64,000 bases of DNA from Flavobacterium sp. GSB-24 (GCF_027924665.1 NZ_AP027043.1:1364001-1428000); one strand, 5' to 3'. Counted from the first letter of the stretch, positions 32,424 through 41,793 are shown. The notes: generated by a model not told the origin, from the sequence alone. Made by a program: numbers and translations.

Positions 32424-33506
32424 TTATAATGCGATTGCGCCTTCGCCAATTTTGTCGCAAATGTACTGACGATTCTGACAAAATACAACTAATTCGTCTT
32501 GAATAAATTGTAATACTTTTTCGGTAACGTTTTCGGGATAAAGGACATGCACATTTGCACCAGCATCCAGCGTAAAACAAACCGGAGTTTTAGTTTCGTT
32601 TCTAAATTTCCAAATTGCATTTATAATTTGCAGCGTATTTGGTTTCATCAAAATAAAATACGGCATCGATGTCATCATCATAGCATGTAAAGTCAAAGCT
32701 TCACTTTCTACAACTTTGATAAATTCATCTAAATTACCGTTTTCAAAAATCCTGATTAACTGATCTAAGTTTTCATGTGCCTGAGCAAAACGTCTTTCGG
32801 CGTAAGGGTGATTGTGCATTAAATCGTGACCAACTGTACTTGAAACTTGCTTTTCGCCTTTATCAACCAATAAAATGGTATCTTGATAATTCTTGAAGTT
32901 TTCATGAACAGTATATGGAAATTCAACTCCAAATAAATCAGTACTTCCTTCAATATTGGCCTGATTTCCCCAAACTACAACATTTCCTTTTACGCTTCTG
33001 CAAGCACTTCCAGAACCTAAACGAGCGAGAAAAGATGCTTTTTGATAGAAATAATCTTCTGTTATTTCTGGGTTCAGTAATTTCTCTAAACTCATAAAAT
33101 TCATTGCTAGAGCTGCCATTCCAGACGCTGAAGAAGCAATTCCGGAACTATGTGGAAATGTATTCTGAGTGTCAATCGTAAAATGATAATCTTTCAGAAA
33201 CGGAAGATAAACTTCAATTCTTTCTAAAAACTTTTGAATTTTCGGTTTGAAGTCTTCTTTTGGTTTTCCTTCAAAAAGTAAATCAAAAGAAAAATTTCCG
33301 TGGTTGTCTTTTTTTGAAAAGCCCAATTTCGTAATTGTTTTACAATTGTTAAGCGTAAAACTTACCGAAGGATTAGCCGGAATCTGATTGTCTTTTTTCC
33401 CCCAATATTTAACTAAGGCAATATTGCTTGGAGCGCTCCATTCAAAGTTTCCGTTTTCGATTGTTGAAGTATATGAATTTGGTATAAAATCAGCTGCTGT
33501 TAACAT
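32424..33506 (-). CDS. mvaD: Diphosphomevalonate decarboxylase
   Basis: A 360-residue GHMP-family enzyme that makes isopentenyl diphosphate from mevalonate diphosphate with ATP. Signatures are SAPSNIALVKYWGKKD (residues ~24-39, characteristic of the decarboxylase), FPHSSGIASSASGMAALAM (~116-134, ATP loop) and GSGSACRSVKGNVVVWG (~166-182). The C-terminal domain contains CFTLDAGANVHVLYPE (catalytic Asp region). It heads a leftward cluster with the mevalonate kinase, interrupted by the toxin-antitoxin pair. Confidence 0.95.
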   Translation of the reverse strand: MLTAADFIPNSYTSTIENGNFEWSAPSNIALVKYWGKKDNQIPANPSVSFTLNNCKTITKLGFSKKDNHGNFSFDLLFEGKPKEDFKPKIQKFLERIEVYLPFLKDYHFTIDTQNTFPHSSGIASSASGMAALAMNFMSLEKLLNPEITEDYFYQKASFLARLGSGSACRSVKGNVVVWGNQANIEGSTDLFGVEFPYTVHENFKNYQDTILLVDKGEKQVSSTVGHDLMHNHPYAERRFAQAHENLDQLIRIFENGNLDEFIKVVESEALTLHAMMMTSMPYFILMKPNTLQIINAIWKFRNETKTPVCFTLDAGANVHVLYPENVTEKVLQFIQDELVVFCQNRQYICDKIGEGAIAL

Positions 33507-33548
33507 GAATTGTAAAATTTTGGCAAAGATAGTTTTTAAATTTTTTCA

Positions 33549-33612
33549 CCATATAAGTTATTTAAGAAATATAAGTTGGGTTTTCTAAAATGAACTTATA
33601 TTTCGTATATGG
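33549..33612. repeat. CCATATAAG palindrome (imperfect)
   Basis: The left side ccatataagttatttaag and aaatataagtt pairs with aacttatatttcgtatatgg. It is related to the perfect copy at 41705-41786. It occupies the divergent gap between mvaD and the TspO gene. Confidence 0.7.
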
Positions 33613-33631
33613 TTTAAAAATTTCTTTTGAC

Positions 33632-33639
33632 TATTTTTG
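33632..33639 (+). promoter_or_regulatory. Putative -7 element TATTTTTG for tspO
   Basis: TATTTTTG matches TAnnTTTG and lies 18 nt before the ATG at 33658. No clear -33 element is seen. Confidence 0.35.
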
Positions 33640-33657
33640 AATACAAAATTTAATGCA

Positions 33658-34134
33658 ATGAATAAAATAGTTAAGATCGTAATCGCTTTAATCATTTGTT
33701 TAGCAGTAGGATATTCTGCAAGTTTGGTAACGAGACCAAGTGTAGAAAGCTGGTATCCGACTATTGAAAAACCAGTTTTTAATCCGCCGAACTGGATTTT
33801 CATGCCGGTCTGGACAATTCTTTACATTTTTATGGCAGTTGCTGCGGGATTAGTCTGGGATAAAATAAAAGAGCAGACAGAAGAAGTTAAAAAAGCACTT
33901 CTTTTCTTTATAATTCAACTTATTCTTAATGCAATTTGGTCGTATTTATTCTTCGGATTTAAAAATCCGATGCTTGCGTTAGTTGAAATTGCACTTTTAT
34001 GGCTTATGATTTACGAAACTTATTTAAAGTTTACCAAAATCAACAAAACAGCTGGTTACTTATTGATTCCGTATTTGGCATGGGTTGGGTTTGCGACCAT
34101 TTTGAATGCCAGTATTTGGTGGCTGAATAAATAG
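33658..34134 (+). CDS. tspO: TspO/MBR family tryptophan-rich sensory protein
   Basis: A 158-residue five-helix membrane protein. The conserved WYPTIEKPVFNPPNWIFMPV and ILYIFMAVAAGLVW segments, together with the helix LILNAIWSYLFFGF and terminal ATILNASIWWLN, identify TspO. Family members bind porphyrins and cholesterol-like ligands and modulate stress or tetrapyrrole responses. The ATG at 33658 is chosen; an earlier in-frame TTG adds seven residues outside the family. It is convergent with the next gene, 2 bp apart. Confidence 0.93.
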   Translation: MNKIVKIVIALIICLAVGYSASLVTRPSVESWYPTIEKPVFNPPNWIFMPVWTILYIFMAVAAGLVWDKIKEQTEEVKKALLFFIIQLILNAIWSYLFFGFKNPMLALVEIALLWLMIYETYLKFTKINKTAGYLLIPYLAWVGFATILNASIWWLNK

Positions 34135-34136
34135 TT

Positions 34137-34871
34137 TTATTGACGGGATTCTGTTTTGAACTTCTTAAAAACGTCGCTTTTTGCATACAAAAAATCTATT
34201 GTAGTTAATACGTTATTGTTTTCTAAAAGTTTTTTAGATTGTGGATCTGCATCGCAAAAATCAATAAATAAATCAACTTCATCTACGTTTAATTTTAAAT
34301 CTTTGGTAAAAAAAGAGGAAGGAATTGATGCAGCTACAAGTTTTTTGAAATTTATTTCAGGAACTTTCTTTTTAGGTGCTTCATTTTCTTTTTTGAATAA
34401 ATCAGCAATGAAACCTCCTATGGCAATAAAATTCATACCATTGACAATGGTTCCGTCGTTAACTCCAGTATATTTTTGCAAAGAGGAAGAAGGGATTACA
34501 TTCGAATCGGCATTGGCCGTACCTACATGAGGAAATTTGATGTTGGTTACTACAACTTCATTTAATTCTTCTGCTTTCACAACCATGTTGACAATAATAT
34601 TGTTTTGATCCATATTTGCCTGAGAAATTTTTAATCTGGTAAAAAAGTAATCTTTAACAAAAAATAGTAAACTGTCTTTTTCTTTCACCATAATTGAGAA
34701 GTCTCCCAATTCATTGGTTCTGGTGCTGGTTTTTGCTGTTTTATTAATAACCTCAACCTTATTAATTGGATTATTATTAGAACTAACTTTTCCGTGAAGT
34801 AATTTTTCTGTTTGAGAAATAGAAAACTGGTACGTAAAAAAGGAAATTGTGGTGAGTAATTTTACTTTCAT
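34137..34871 (-). CDS. Exported protein with carboxypeptidase-like regulatory domain
   Basis: A 244-residue protein with a signal peptide (1-19). A CarboxypepD_reg-like beta-sandwich follows (~27-105: LHGKVSSNNNPINKVEVINK, RTNELGDFSIMVKEKDSLLF, AEELNEVVVTNI). This is the same domain that opens SusC-like receptors, here without plug or barrel. The remaining ~130 residues are unassigned helical sequence (LFIDFCDADPQSKKLLENN). Related stand-alone proteins are common in Flavobacteriia and unstudied. It would act in the periplasm or outer membrane. Confidence 0.75.
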   Translation of the reverse strand: MKVKLLTTISFFTYQFSISQTEKLLHGKVSSNNNPINKVEVINKTAKTSTRTNELGDFSIMVKEKDSLLFFVKDYFFTRLKISQANMDQNNIIVNMVVKAEELNEVVVTNIKFPHVGTANADSNVIPSSSLQKYTGVNDGTIVNGMNFIAIGGFIADLFKKENEAPKKKVPEINFKKLVAASIPSSFFTKDLKLNVDEVDLFIDFCDADPQSKKLLENNNVLTTIDFLYAKSDVFKKFKTESRQ

Positions 34872-35008
34872 CTAGTGGTATTTAGTTGAAAGTAAAATTA
34901 TTAGAATTGTCTTAATGAAAACTTACCGAATCTGTAAATTCTTGTTAAAACAAATTCTGAAAGTTTTCAGTTTGTAAGACTGTGAATATAAACTGTGGCT
35001 GATGTTAT

Positions 35009-35656
35009 TTATAATAGTTGAATTAAATCGGAAGGATTATGAATAACTACTTTAGCTCCGCTCGCTAACAATTCACCTTCTGTTCGATATCCCCACGAAA
35101 CTCCAACCGGAAAGATAGTAGCATTTACTGCAGTCTGCATATCAATATCAGAATCACCTACGAAAAGAATTTCTTCAGGTTTTAAATTCCATTTCTTACT
35201 TATTTCTAAGGCTTCAAACGGATTTGGCTTCTTTAGCGCTTCGGTACTTAAGCCAACTGCAGCATCAAAATAATTTGGAAATATTTCTGCAGCTATTTTT
35301 TTGGTAAGCTCATCGGCTTTATTAGAGAAAACCGCTAATTTGATATTTTGAGAAGCCAGATTATCTAATAATTCAACAATGCCTTCGTACGGTTTTGTTT
35401 TAATCGTACAAACTTCACGATAGGTGTCGATCATACAATCAAAACAATTTTCAATTTGTTCTTCTGAATTGTTGGATGCCGGTAAAGCTTTGCTCACTAA
35501 ATTTCGCAAACCGCTTCCTATAAAATATTGATACGTGTCGTAATTATGAGTTGGGTAATTTAGACCTGTAAGTACGGTATTCATTGCGTCTGAAATATCT
35601 TCTAATGAGTTTACTAATGTTCCGTCTAAATCAAAAATAATTCCTTTAAATTTCAT
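35009..35656 (-). CDS. HAD hydrolase, phosphoglycolate phosphatase-like
   Basis: A 215-residue HAD phosphatase: motif I IIFDLDGTLVNS, a helical C1 cap, motif II FSNKADE, motif III KKPNPFEALEISKKW, and motif IV FVGDSDIDMQTAVNA, the GDSxxD pattern of Gph/PgmB-type enzymes. It may dephosphorylate 2-phosphoglycolate or pyrophosphate-like substrates. The ATG at 35656 lies four bases after the stop of the BaiN gene, so the two are probably one transcript. The longer start at 35701 would overlap BaiN by ~40 bp and is rejected. Confidence 0.85.
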   Translation of the reverse strand: MKFKGIIFDLDGTLVNSLEDISDAMNTVLTGLNYPTHNYDTYQYFIGSGLRNLVSKALPASNNSEEQIENCFDCMIDTYREVCTIKTKPYEGIVELLDNLASQNIKLAVFSNKADELTKKIAAEIFPNYFDAAVGLSTEALKKPNPFEALEISKKWNLKPEEILFVGDSDIDMQTAVNATIFPVGVSWGYRTEGELLASGAKVVIHNPSDLIQLL

Positions 35657-35660
35657 TCTA

Positions 35661-36869
35661 TTAAATATTTTGAGCCAAAATAAACCCGCTTGTCCAGGCA
35701 TTCTGAAAATTAAAACCTCCCGTAATAGCGTCGATATTTACAATTTCGCCTGCAAAATAAAGGTTTTGATGGATTTTGCTTTCCATGGTTTTAAAGTTAA
35801 TTTCTTTTAAATCGATTCCGCCTGCGGTTACAAATTCTTCTTTAAAAGTGCTTTTTCCGTTTACTTTAAATTCGGCTTTTGTGAGTTGAGAAGTTAAATT
35901 TTGCAATTGATTTTTAGATAAATCGGCCCATTTAGTTTCTGTTTCAATTCCTGAAGCCAGAACCAAACTTTCCCATAATCGATTTGGGAAATCAAAAGGA
36001 GATTTTTTTGAAACTGCTTTTTTAGCATGTTCTTGTTTTAGATCTTTTAAGGTTTTTTCGGCATCTTCAAAATCAACATCATTTAACCAATTGACGAAAA
36101 TCATAAACTGATAATTTTTATCGTGTAAAATGCGTGCACCCCAAGCCGAAAGTTTTAGAATTGCAGGTCCGCTCATTCCCCAATGTGTAATTAATAAAGG
36201 TCCTGTAGATTCCAGTTTAGTATCTTTTACATTCACGGTAACCTGTGCTGCAACGCCGGGTAGTTCTTTAATTCGGGAATCTTTGATGTTGAAAGTAAAT
36301 AGGGAAGGAACGGGACTTACAATTGCATGTCCATGTTCTTGAAGCATTTCCCATATTTTTGGGTTGCTTCCTGTTGCCATTACTAATTTTTCTGTTGCGA
36401 AATTATCACTTTGTGTATCAATTTTCCAGTGATTTTCTTTTTTGAAAATAGACTGAACGCTTTGCCCTGTCAGCACTTTTATGCCTAATTTTTCTGTTGC
36501 TTTTAAAAAACAATCAATTATGGTTTGTGATGAATTAGAAACAGGAAACATTCTGCCATCTTCTTCAATTTTTAATTCTACGCCATGTTTTTCAAACCAT
36601 TCAATTGTATCTCCGGAACAAAATTGATGGAAAGGTCCGCGAAGTTCTTTTTCGCCTCGAGGATAAAATTTAACCAATTCGTTGGGTTCAAAACAAGCGT
36701 GTGTAACGTTGCATCTTCCGCCTCCAGAAACGCGGACTTTAGAAAGGACTTCTTTTCCTCTTTCTAAAATGGCAATTTTAAGTTTCGGATTTTTCTCTGC
36801 AATATTAATAGCCGAAAAAAAACCTGCAGCGCCTCCGCCAACAATTATTATGTCGAAATTTTTAATCAT
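35661..36869 (-). CDS. BaiN/HI0933-family flavoprotein oxidoreductase
   Basis: A 402-residue FAD protein. Residues 5-25 (DIIIVGGGAAGFFSAINIAE) form the dinucleotide-binding fold. VRVSGGGRCNVTHACF (~46-61) is the family signature, and GEIVNIDAITGGFNFQNAW at the C-terminus is the second FAD-contacting motif. The closest characterised members reduce double bonds in bile acid intermediates, but most bacterial homologues have unknown substrates. It is followed by the HAD gene with a 4-bp gap. Confidence 0.9.
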   Translation of the reverse strand: MIKNFDIIIVGGGAAGFFSAINIAEKNPKLKIAILERGKEVLSKVRVSGGGRCNVTHACFEPNELVKFYPRGEKELRGPFHQFCSGDTIEWFEKHGVELKIEEDGRMFPVSNSSQTIIDCFLKATEKLGIKVLTGQSVQSIFKKENHWKIDTQSDNFATEKLVMATGSNPKIWEMLQEHGHAIVSPVPSLFTFNIKDSRIKELPGVAAQVTVNVKDTKLESTGPLLITHWGMSGPAILKLSAWGARILHDKNYQFMIFVNWLNDVDFEDAEKTLKDLKQEHAKKAVSKKSPFDFPNRLWESLVLASGIETETKWADLSKNQLQNLTSQLTKAEFKVNGKSTFKEEFVTAGGIDLKEINFKTMESKIHQNLYFAGEIVNIDAITGGFNFQNAWTSGFILAQNI

Positions 36870-36885
36870 ATTTTTTGAGTTGCCA

Positions 36886-37083
36886 CGAATTTGATTCGCC
36901 TGTTTGCTATCGCTCGGGTCACAAATTGGTACTAATTTTTTTCTGCCACAGATTACACAGATTTAAAGGGTTTTTTCCTTTGCCACGAATTATGCAAATT
37001 TTCACGAATTAAATTTATTGCATTAAAATTTGTGTAACTCGTGGGTAAAAAAATCTGGGTTAATCTTTTTAATCTGTGGCTAA
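36886..37083. repeat. Nested intergenic palindromes (CCACGAATT and CCACAGATT families)
   Basis: Three word families are stacked in the 225-bp gap. gccacgaatttgattcgc with tatcgctcgggtc comes first. Then an outer pair gccacagattacacag (36944-36960) and ttaatctgtggc (37068-37080) surrounds an inner pair gccacgaattatgcaa (36980-36995) and aatttgtgtaactcgtgg (37025-37044). The inner element looks inserted into the loop of the outer one. Confidence 0.75.
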
Positions 37084-37094
37084 AATTTTAAACT

Positions 37095-37778
37095 TTATAT
37101 CTTGTCTGGATTATCAGAGATAATGCCATTTACTTTATAACTTTTTACTTTTTGAATGTCTTCCGCAGAGTTTACTGTCCAAGGCAAAACTAAAAATCCT
37201 TTTTCTTGAATTTTCTTTACATTTTCGATATTCAATAATTGAAAATCAGGATGAATAGATTTTGCTTTTATTTTTTCGGCGAAAGCCATAGCGGTATCAA
37301 GATCTTCTTCTGTTAAAACACCAATTGCAATATTTGGATTCAGGTTTAAAGTTTCTTCCAGCATATTCCAATCGAAACTCGAAACTATAAAATGATTATA
37401 ACTCCAGTTTTTTTCTGAAATATATTGTTCAATTAACTGAACCACTTTACTTGGAGTTCCTAAACCTTTTAATTCGATATTGATAAAACATTTTTTATCG
37501 ACCAAATCAAAGACTTCATTTAAAGTTGGGATTTGGTATTTTTCATCAATCAAAAATGATTTTAATTCAGATAAAGAAAAAGTGTTTACAATACCTTTTC
37601 CGTTAGTGGTTCTGTCTACGGTTTCGTCGTGGATTACGATGATTTGTTCGTCAGCGCTTAAGTGAACGTCAAGTTCAATTCCGTCTGAATTTAAGTCTAA
37701 GGCTTTTTGAAAGGCTTTTAAAGTGTTTTCAGGTTCGTAGGCTTTGGCGCCTCGATGTGCAATCTTTAAAATATTCAT
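37095..37778 (-). CDS. Glycerophosphodiester phosphodiesterase, cytosolic type
   Basis: A 227-residue TIM-barrel enzyme. IAHRGAKAYEPENTLKAF (residues 5-22, catalytic His and the metal Glu), DGIELDVHLSADEQIIVIHD (metal-binding E-L-D and the second catalytic His), and DRTTNGKG match UgpQ-like GDPDs. It releases glycerol 3-phosphate and an alcohol from glycerophosphodiesters. No signal peptide is present. The ATG at 37778 is chosen because upstream codons overlap a repeat. Confidence 0.92.
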   Translation of the reverse strand: MNILKIAHRGAKAYEPENTLKAFQKALDLNSDGIELDVHLSADEQIIVIHDETVDRTTNGKGIVNTFSLSELKSFLIDEKYQIPTLNEVFDLVDKKCFINIELKGLGTPSKVVQLIEQYISEKNWSYNHFIVSSFDWNMLEETLNLNPNIAIGVLTEEDLDTAMAFAEKIKAKSIHPDFQLLNIENVKKIQEKGFLVLPWTVNSAEDIQKVKSYKVNGIISDNPDKI

Positions 37779-37880
37779 TTTATAAAGGTTCAGAGTTGCA
37801 AAGGTACAAAGGAGCAAAGGAAAAATAATAGCATCACTTGATAAAGCATTGAAATGATTTTAAAGATGGGATAAATTATA

Positions 37881-37953
37881 TCTCTCGCAGATTTTGCAGA
37901 TTCAGCAGATTTTCTTTTTTAATATCTGCTGAATCTGCCGAATCTGCTAGAGA
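37881..37953. repeat. CTCGCAGATT palindrome
   Basis: The left arm tctctcgcagattttgca, then gattcagcagat (37881-37910), is nearly complementary to the right arm atctgctgaatctgccga, then atctgctagaga (37924-37953). The spacer is ~13 nt of T-rich DNA. It lies directly behind the GH13 gene and may terminate the sugar operon. Confidence 0.85.
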
Positions 37954-37959
37954 AAAAAA

Positions 37960-39627
37960 TTAAATCTGTTCTAATAAAACAATTCCGTATTTACTGTCAA
38001 TACTTGCTTTTCCATTGATAACTTCTGTTTCCTGATCAGAGAAAAAGTCTCTTACTTTCATTCCGTTTTCGAAAATTGAATTTACAGGAAGTTCTTTTCT
38101 GCCTTCCGGTAAATCTAAACCGATTATGACTTTATCTGTAAATGATTTATTAGAATAAATTCTTGAAAACACATAATATTCGCTCTCAATTTTGGAATGA
38201 ATTCCAGCGCCAACGGCAGGATGATTTCGTCTAAACTGCCCTAACTTCTGCCAATGCCACAGCATTCTTTGTGTATCGGGATCCTTCTTAATATCATCCC
38301 AATTCATATTCGAACGCAAAGTTGCATCTCCCTGAGTTCCCTCAATTACTAAGGAACGATTCGATTCATCTCCGTAATATACTTGCGACATTCCTGGGGC
38401 AAGTAAAAGTTTGGTTCCGGATTCAAAACCTCTTGTGCGATTGGCATCAAAAGGCTGGCCGTCGTCGTGAGAAGACATATAATTAAGGACAGAATAACCT
38501 TTTAAATCATTCTGTAGATGATTTGAATATTTCGAAAATAAAGTCTCATAATCGCTTTGAGCGGCATTCCATTTAAATTCAAAATTGATTAAGCTGTTAA
38601 AACCATTTTCAAAATAATTGACTTTTCGATCTCCAAAATCATAATCCTGACCACCGCTTATTCCATAACCATAAACTTCAGCGATCGTGTAAAACGGGTT
38701 CTGATCTAAAACTTGTAGAGGATGATGTTTTTTCCAAGTTTCAAATGCATATTCACATTCTTTTTTAAAATCGGCCCAAACACCTTCTTCGGTATGTTTT
38801 ACAGTATCGGCGCGGTAACCATCAATTCCGAATTCTAGAATATAATCGGTAAGCCATTTTATGATGTAATATTTTGGACTTCTTGGATATCCTGTTCTTT
38901 TGAAAAATTCTTCTAGTGAAGCGATTTCTTTTTCATAACGGCCTTCTTTTTTCCATTTTTCAATCAAAAAAGGCGGCAGTTCTACATTTTGAGTGCTTTC
39001 GGTCTTTACGTCTGGAAGATTTTCTACCAAAGTACACATTGTAGTGTTTTCAAAAGATTTGTAGTCGCATACAACGCCTGTTCTTACCCAGTCCGAAGGC
39101 CAAACAGGATCTTCTGGAGTTACTGGACCAGTATGATTGATAACTCCGTCCAGAATTATTCGAATGCCTTTTGCGTGTGCTTTTTTTACTAAATTGGCTA
39201 GGTCTTCTTTCGTTCCGAAATTTGGATCTAAAGCAGTCCAGTCTTTTGCCCAATAACCATGAAAACCGTAACTAAGTCCAGTTCCTTCGTCAACGCCATC
39301 ATGAATTTGTTCAACAATCGGCGTAAGCCAAATCGCATTTATTCCTAATTGCTCAAAATATCCTTCGTCGATTTTTTTGATGATTCCGATGATATCGCCG
39401 CCTTCAAATCCGCGCAGTTTTGCGGGAGTTTTGGTTCGGTTGAAATTGATGTCGTTTGAAGTGTCTCCATTATAAAAACGATCGGTAAGTAAAAAATAAA
39501 CATTTGCTCCTTCCCAAACGAAAGGTATTTTCGAAGTATTTTCTTTATTCATTGAAACTGATTTTGAGCCAGAACAACTCATTGTTAAGTATACTAAAGA
39601 TAAAGAAAGGAAAATGTATTTTTTCAT
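37960..39627 (-). CDS. GH13 alpha-amylase-family lipoprotein
   Basis: A 555-residue lipoprotein: signal MKKYIFLSLSLVYLTMSC with acylated Cys18. The (beta/alpha)8 catalytic domain has FEGGDIIGI, region I DGVINH (160-165), the nucleophile in IDGYRADTVKH (Asp274), the acid/base in TIAEVYGYG (Glu317), and the transition-state Asp in MSSHDDGQP. A C-terminal beta domain follows. Lipidation places it in the periplasm or at the cell surface, where it would cut alpha-1,4-glucans or maltodextrins. It is the last gene of the leftward operon, after a palindromic gap from the second GH13 enzyme. Confidence 0.9.
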   Translation of the reverse strand: MKKYIFLSLSLVYLTMSCSGSKSVSMNKENTSKIPFVWEGANVYFLLTDRFYNGDTSNDINFNRTKTPAKLRGFEGGDIIGIIKKIDEGYFEQLGINAIWLTPIVEQIHDGVDEGTGLSYGFHGYWAKDWTALDPNFGTKEDLANLVKKAHAKGIRIILDGVINHTGPVTPEDPVWPSDWVRTGVVCDYKSFENTTMCTLVENLPDVKTESTQNVELPPFLIEKWKKEGRYEKEIASLEEFFKRTGYPRSPKYYIIKWLTDYILEFGIDGYRADTVKHTEEGVWADFKKECEYAFETWKKHHPLQVLDQNPFYTIAEVYGYGISGGQDYDFGDRKVNYFENGFNSLINFEFKWNAAQSDYETLFSKYSNHLQNDLKGYSVLNYMSSHDDGQPFDANRTRGFESGTKLLLAPGMSQVYYGDESNRSLVIEGTQGDATLRSNMNWDDIKKDPDTQRMLWHWQKLGQFRRNHPAVGAGIHSKIESEYYVFSRIYSNKSFTDKVIIGLDLPEGRKELPVNSIFENGMKVRDFFSDQETEVINGKASIDSKYGIVLLEQI

Positions 39628-39663
39628 TTATTCTAAATTTAACGAAGATTTATAATAAAAAGA

Positions 39664-39810
39664 TTCCGCCACGAATTCACAAATTTTTATTCTCAAGATT
39701 GTCAAAAATAATTCGTGAATTCGTGGCGGAAAAAAATAGTTTCTCGCAGATCTCGCAGATTCGGCAGATTTTTTTTAAAATTATCTGCTAAATCTCCTAA
39801 ATCTGCGAGA
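39664..39810. repeat. Two palindromes in tandem between GH13 genes
   Basis: First hairpin: ttccgccacgaattcac (39664-39680) and its exact complement at 39715-39731, 17 bp. Second hairpin: tctcgcagat (39742-39751), further cgcagatt words, and atctgcgaga (39801-39810). Two families are placed side by side inside an apparent operon. Confidence 0.85.
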
Positions 39811-39823
39811 GAAAAAAATATTG

Positions 39824-41689
39824 TTATTCCAATTCTAAAACCAAAGCTGATTTTGGTTCTAAAGTAATTTCAGAACTTAAATCAAATGTTTTTCCAGTAA
39901 TAACATCTTTTCCTGATTTAAAGTTTTTGATGCTTTCTTTGAAACGATTTGTTTTCACAACTTGCTCTTTTGCATTGTTATTGAAAACTACCATAACAGT
40001 TTTAGCATCGGTATATCTGAAATATACATAGGTGTTGTTTTCTGGAATATAATGTTTCATTTTTCCGAAATGAACCGCTTCGTTTGTTTTTCTCCAGTTG
40101 AATAGTTTTGAAGAGAAATCAAAGTAAGCCGCTTGTTCAGCCGTTCTTCCTGCTGCAGTGAAAGCGTTGTTTTTGTCGCCAGCCCATCCGCCTGGGAAAT
40201 CCTGACGAATATCGGCATCACCGCCTTTTCCTTTATCACCGCCCATTCCAATTTCTGAACCGTAATAGATTTGCGGAATTCCACGAACGGTTGCCAATAA
40301 AGTCATTGCCAGTTTGTATTTTGGTAAATCATATTTGAATTTTTCATTCATACGATCCGTGTCATGATTTTCAGCAAAAACCAAAATGTTATTCGTATTT
40401 GGATATAAATAATCCATTGCAAAATTGTTGTAGAATTTAATCAACCCGTTGTCCCAGCTTGGTTCGTCTTCATTAAAAGCAGAAGTAACTTGACTTTGAA
40501 GCGTAAAATCCATTACACTTGGCAGATTCGAGTTGTAATTTTCGATTGCACCAATTTTGCTGTCTTTCTGCCAAAAAGCTAAATTCGCCTGATTGTGCAT
40601 CCAGATCTCTCCAACAATATTAAAATTAGGATATTCATCTGTAATAGATTTTGCCCAATTTGCCATTGCCGTTTTGTCTGAATAGTTATAAGTGTCTACT
40701 CTAAAACCGTCAAGATTTGCAAATTCAATCCACCAGATTGCGTTTTGAGTTAAGTATTTTGCAACTAACGGATTTCTTAAATTTAAGTCTGGCATAGAAG
40801 GTACAAACCAGCCGTCAACACAAACTTCCTGATCTATTTTTGAAGCATGAATATCTGTAATTACTTCACGTCTGTGGTGTGTTTGCGTGTAGTTTTCAAA
40901 TTGATTGATCCAAGATTTTGTTGGTAAATCTTTGATCATCCAATGTGTAATTCCCCAGTGATTGGTTACATAATCCATCACCAGTTTCATATTTTTTTTG
41001 TGCATTTCTGCTGATAAGCGAGCGTAATCATCATTCGTTCCGTAACGTGGATCAATTTTGTAAACATCAGACTGCCCGTAAGTGTGGTATGAATGCTGTT
41101 TGTCATTGTCCTCGCATAAAGGCGTGCTCCAGATTGTAGTTGCACCAAGAGACGAAATATAATCTAAGTTTTTAATGATTCCTTCGATATCGCCGCCATG
41201 ACGTCCGCTTGGATCTTGACGATTTCCTTTTTCAGTTAAAGAAGTATCGCTGTCATTTTTAGGGTTTCCGTTAGCGAAACGATCTGGCATGATTAAGTAG
41301 ATTAAATCAGAGGCGTCGTAACTTTTTCTGTCGGCAGAATTCGCTCTTCTTTCTTTAAGAACATATTTTTGTTTGAAGGCAACTTTATTATCGTTTTTGA
41401 ATGAGAAAACTAATTCAGAAGCTTTTACATATTTCGTATCAATAGTTACGAAAAGGTAATTTGGGTTTTCTGTTTTTTCTACATTTTTAATCACCACATT
41501 GTTTGAAACCGAAGCTTCGTATTGTGCAATATTTTTTCCGTAAAACATAATTTGCAGTTCCGAATTTTTCATTCCTGCGTACCAGAAAGGCGGTTCTACT
41601 TTTTGGATTTGGGCTTTCGCGGAAGCGGAAAACAGCAAAACCAATAGTATTAATCTAAAGATATGATGGTTTATTTTTAGGTTGTTCAT
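39824..41689 (-). CDS. GH13 neopullulanase/cyclomaltodextrinase-like (SusA-like)
   Basis: A 621-residue exported GH13 enzyme. A signal peptide (1-26, ending AKA) is followed by the N-terminal cyclomaltodextrinase-type beta domain (~28-112). The barrel has MPDRFANGNPKNDSD (135-149), region I DYVTNH (239-244), the nucleophile in LDGFRVDTYN (Asp332), acid/base in NIVGEIWMHN (Glu361), and FAENHDTDRM (Asp443). A C-terminal beta domain ends the protein. It hydrolyses maltodextrins, pullulan or cyclodextrins in the periplasm. It sits between the GH97 and GH13 genes of the leftward maltose operon. Confidence 0.92.
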   Translation of the reverse strand: MNNLKINHHIFRLILLVLLFSASAKAQIQKVEPPFWYAGMKNSELQIMFYGKNIAQYEASVSNNVVIKNVEKTENPNYLFVTIDTKYVKASELVFSFKNDNKVAFKQKYVLKERRANSADRKSYDASDLIYLIMPDRFANGNPKNDSDTSLTEKGNRQDPSGRHGGDIEGIIKNLDYISSLGATTIWSTPLCEDNDKQHSYHTYGQSDVYKIDPRYGTNDDYARLSAEMHKKNMKLVMDYVTNHWGITHWMIKDLPTKSWINQFENYTQTHHRREVITDIHASKIDQEVCVDGWFVPSMPDLNLRNPLVAKYLTQNAIWWIEFANLDGFRVDTYNYSDKTAMANWAKSITDEYPNFNIVGEIWMHNQANLAFWQKDSKIGAIENYNSNLPSVMDFTLQSQVTSAFNEDEPSWDNGLIKFYNNFAMDYLYPNTNNILVFAENHDTDRMNEKFKYDLPKYKLAMTLLATVRGIPQIYYGSEIGMGGDKGKGGDADIRQDFPGGWAGDKNNAFTAAGRTAEQAAYFDFSSKLFNWRKTNEAVHFGKMKHYIPENNTYVYFRYTDAKTVMVVFNNNAKEQVVKTNRFKESIKNFKSGKDVITGKTFDLSSEITLEPKSALVLELE

Positions 41690-41704
41690 AGTGAGTAGAA
41701 TTTA

Positions 41705-41786
41705 AACCATATAAGAAATGTAAGAACATTTAAGACAAAAACTGGGGAGATTTCTATTTAAATGGACTTACATTTCTTATATGGTT
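41705..41786. repeat. AACCATATAAGAAATGTAAG palindrome, 20-bp perfect arms
   Basis: Arms at 41705-41724 and 41767-41786 are exact inverted repeats around 42 nt. Related to 33549-33612. It occupies almost all of the gap between the GH97 and GH13 genes. Confidence 0.92.
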
Positions 41787-41793
41787 AATTAAA

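Noticed and set aside
33585..33803. Minus-strand frame across the TspO gene start
   Set aside because: It overlaps a well-supported TspO protein and a palindrome and shows no motif.
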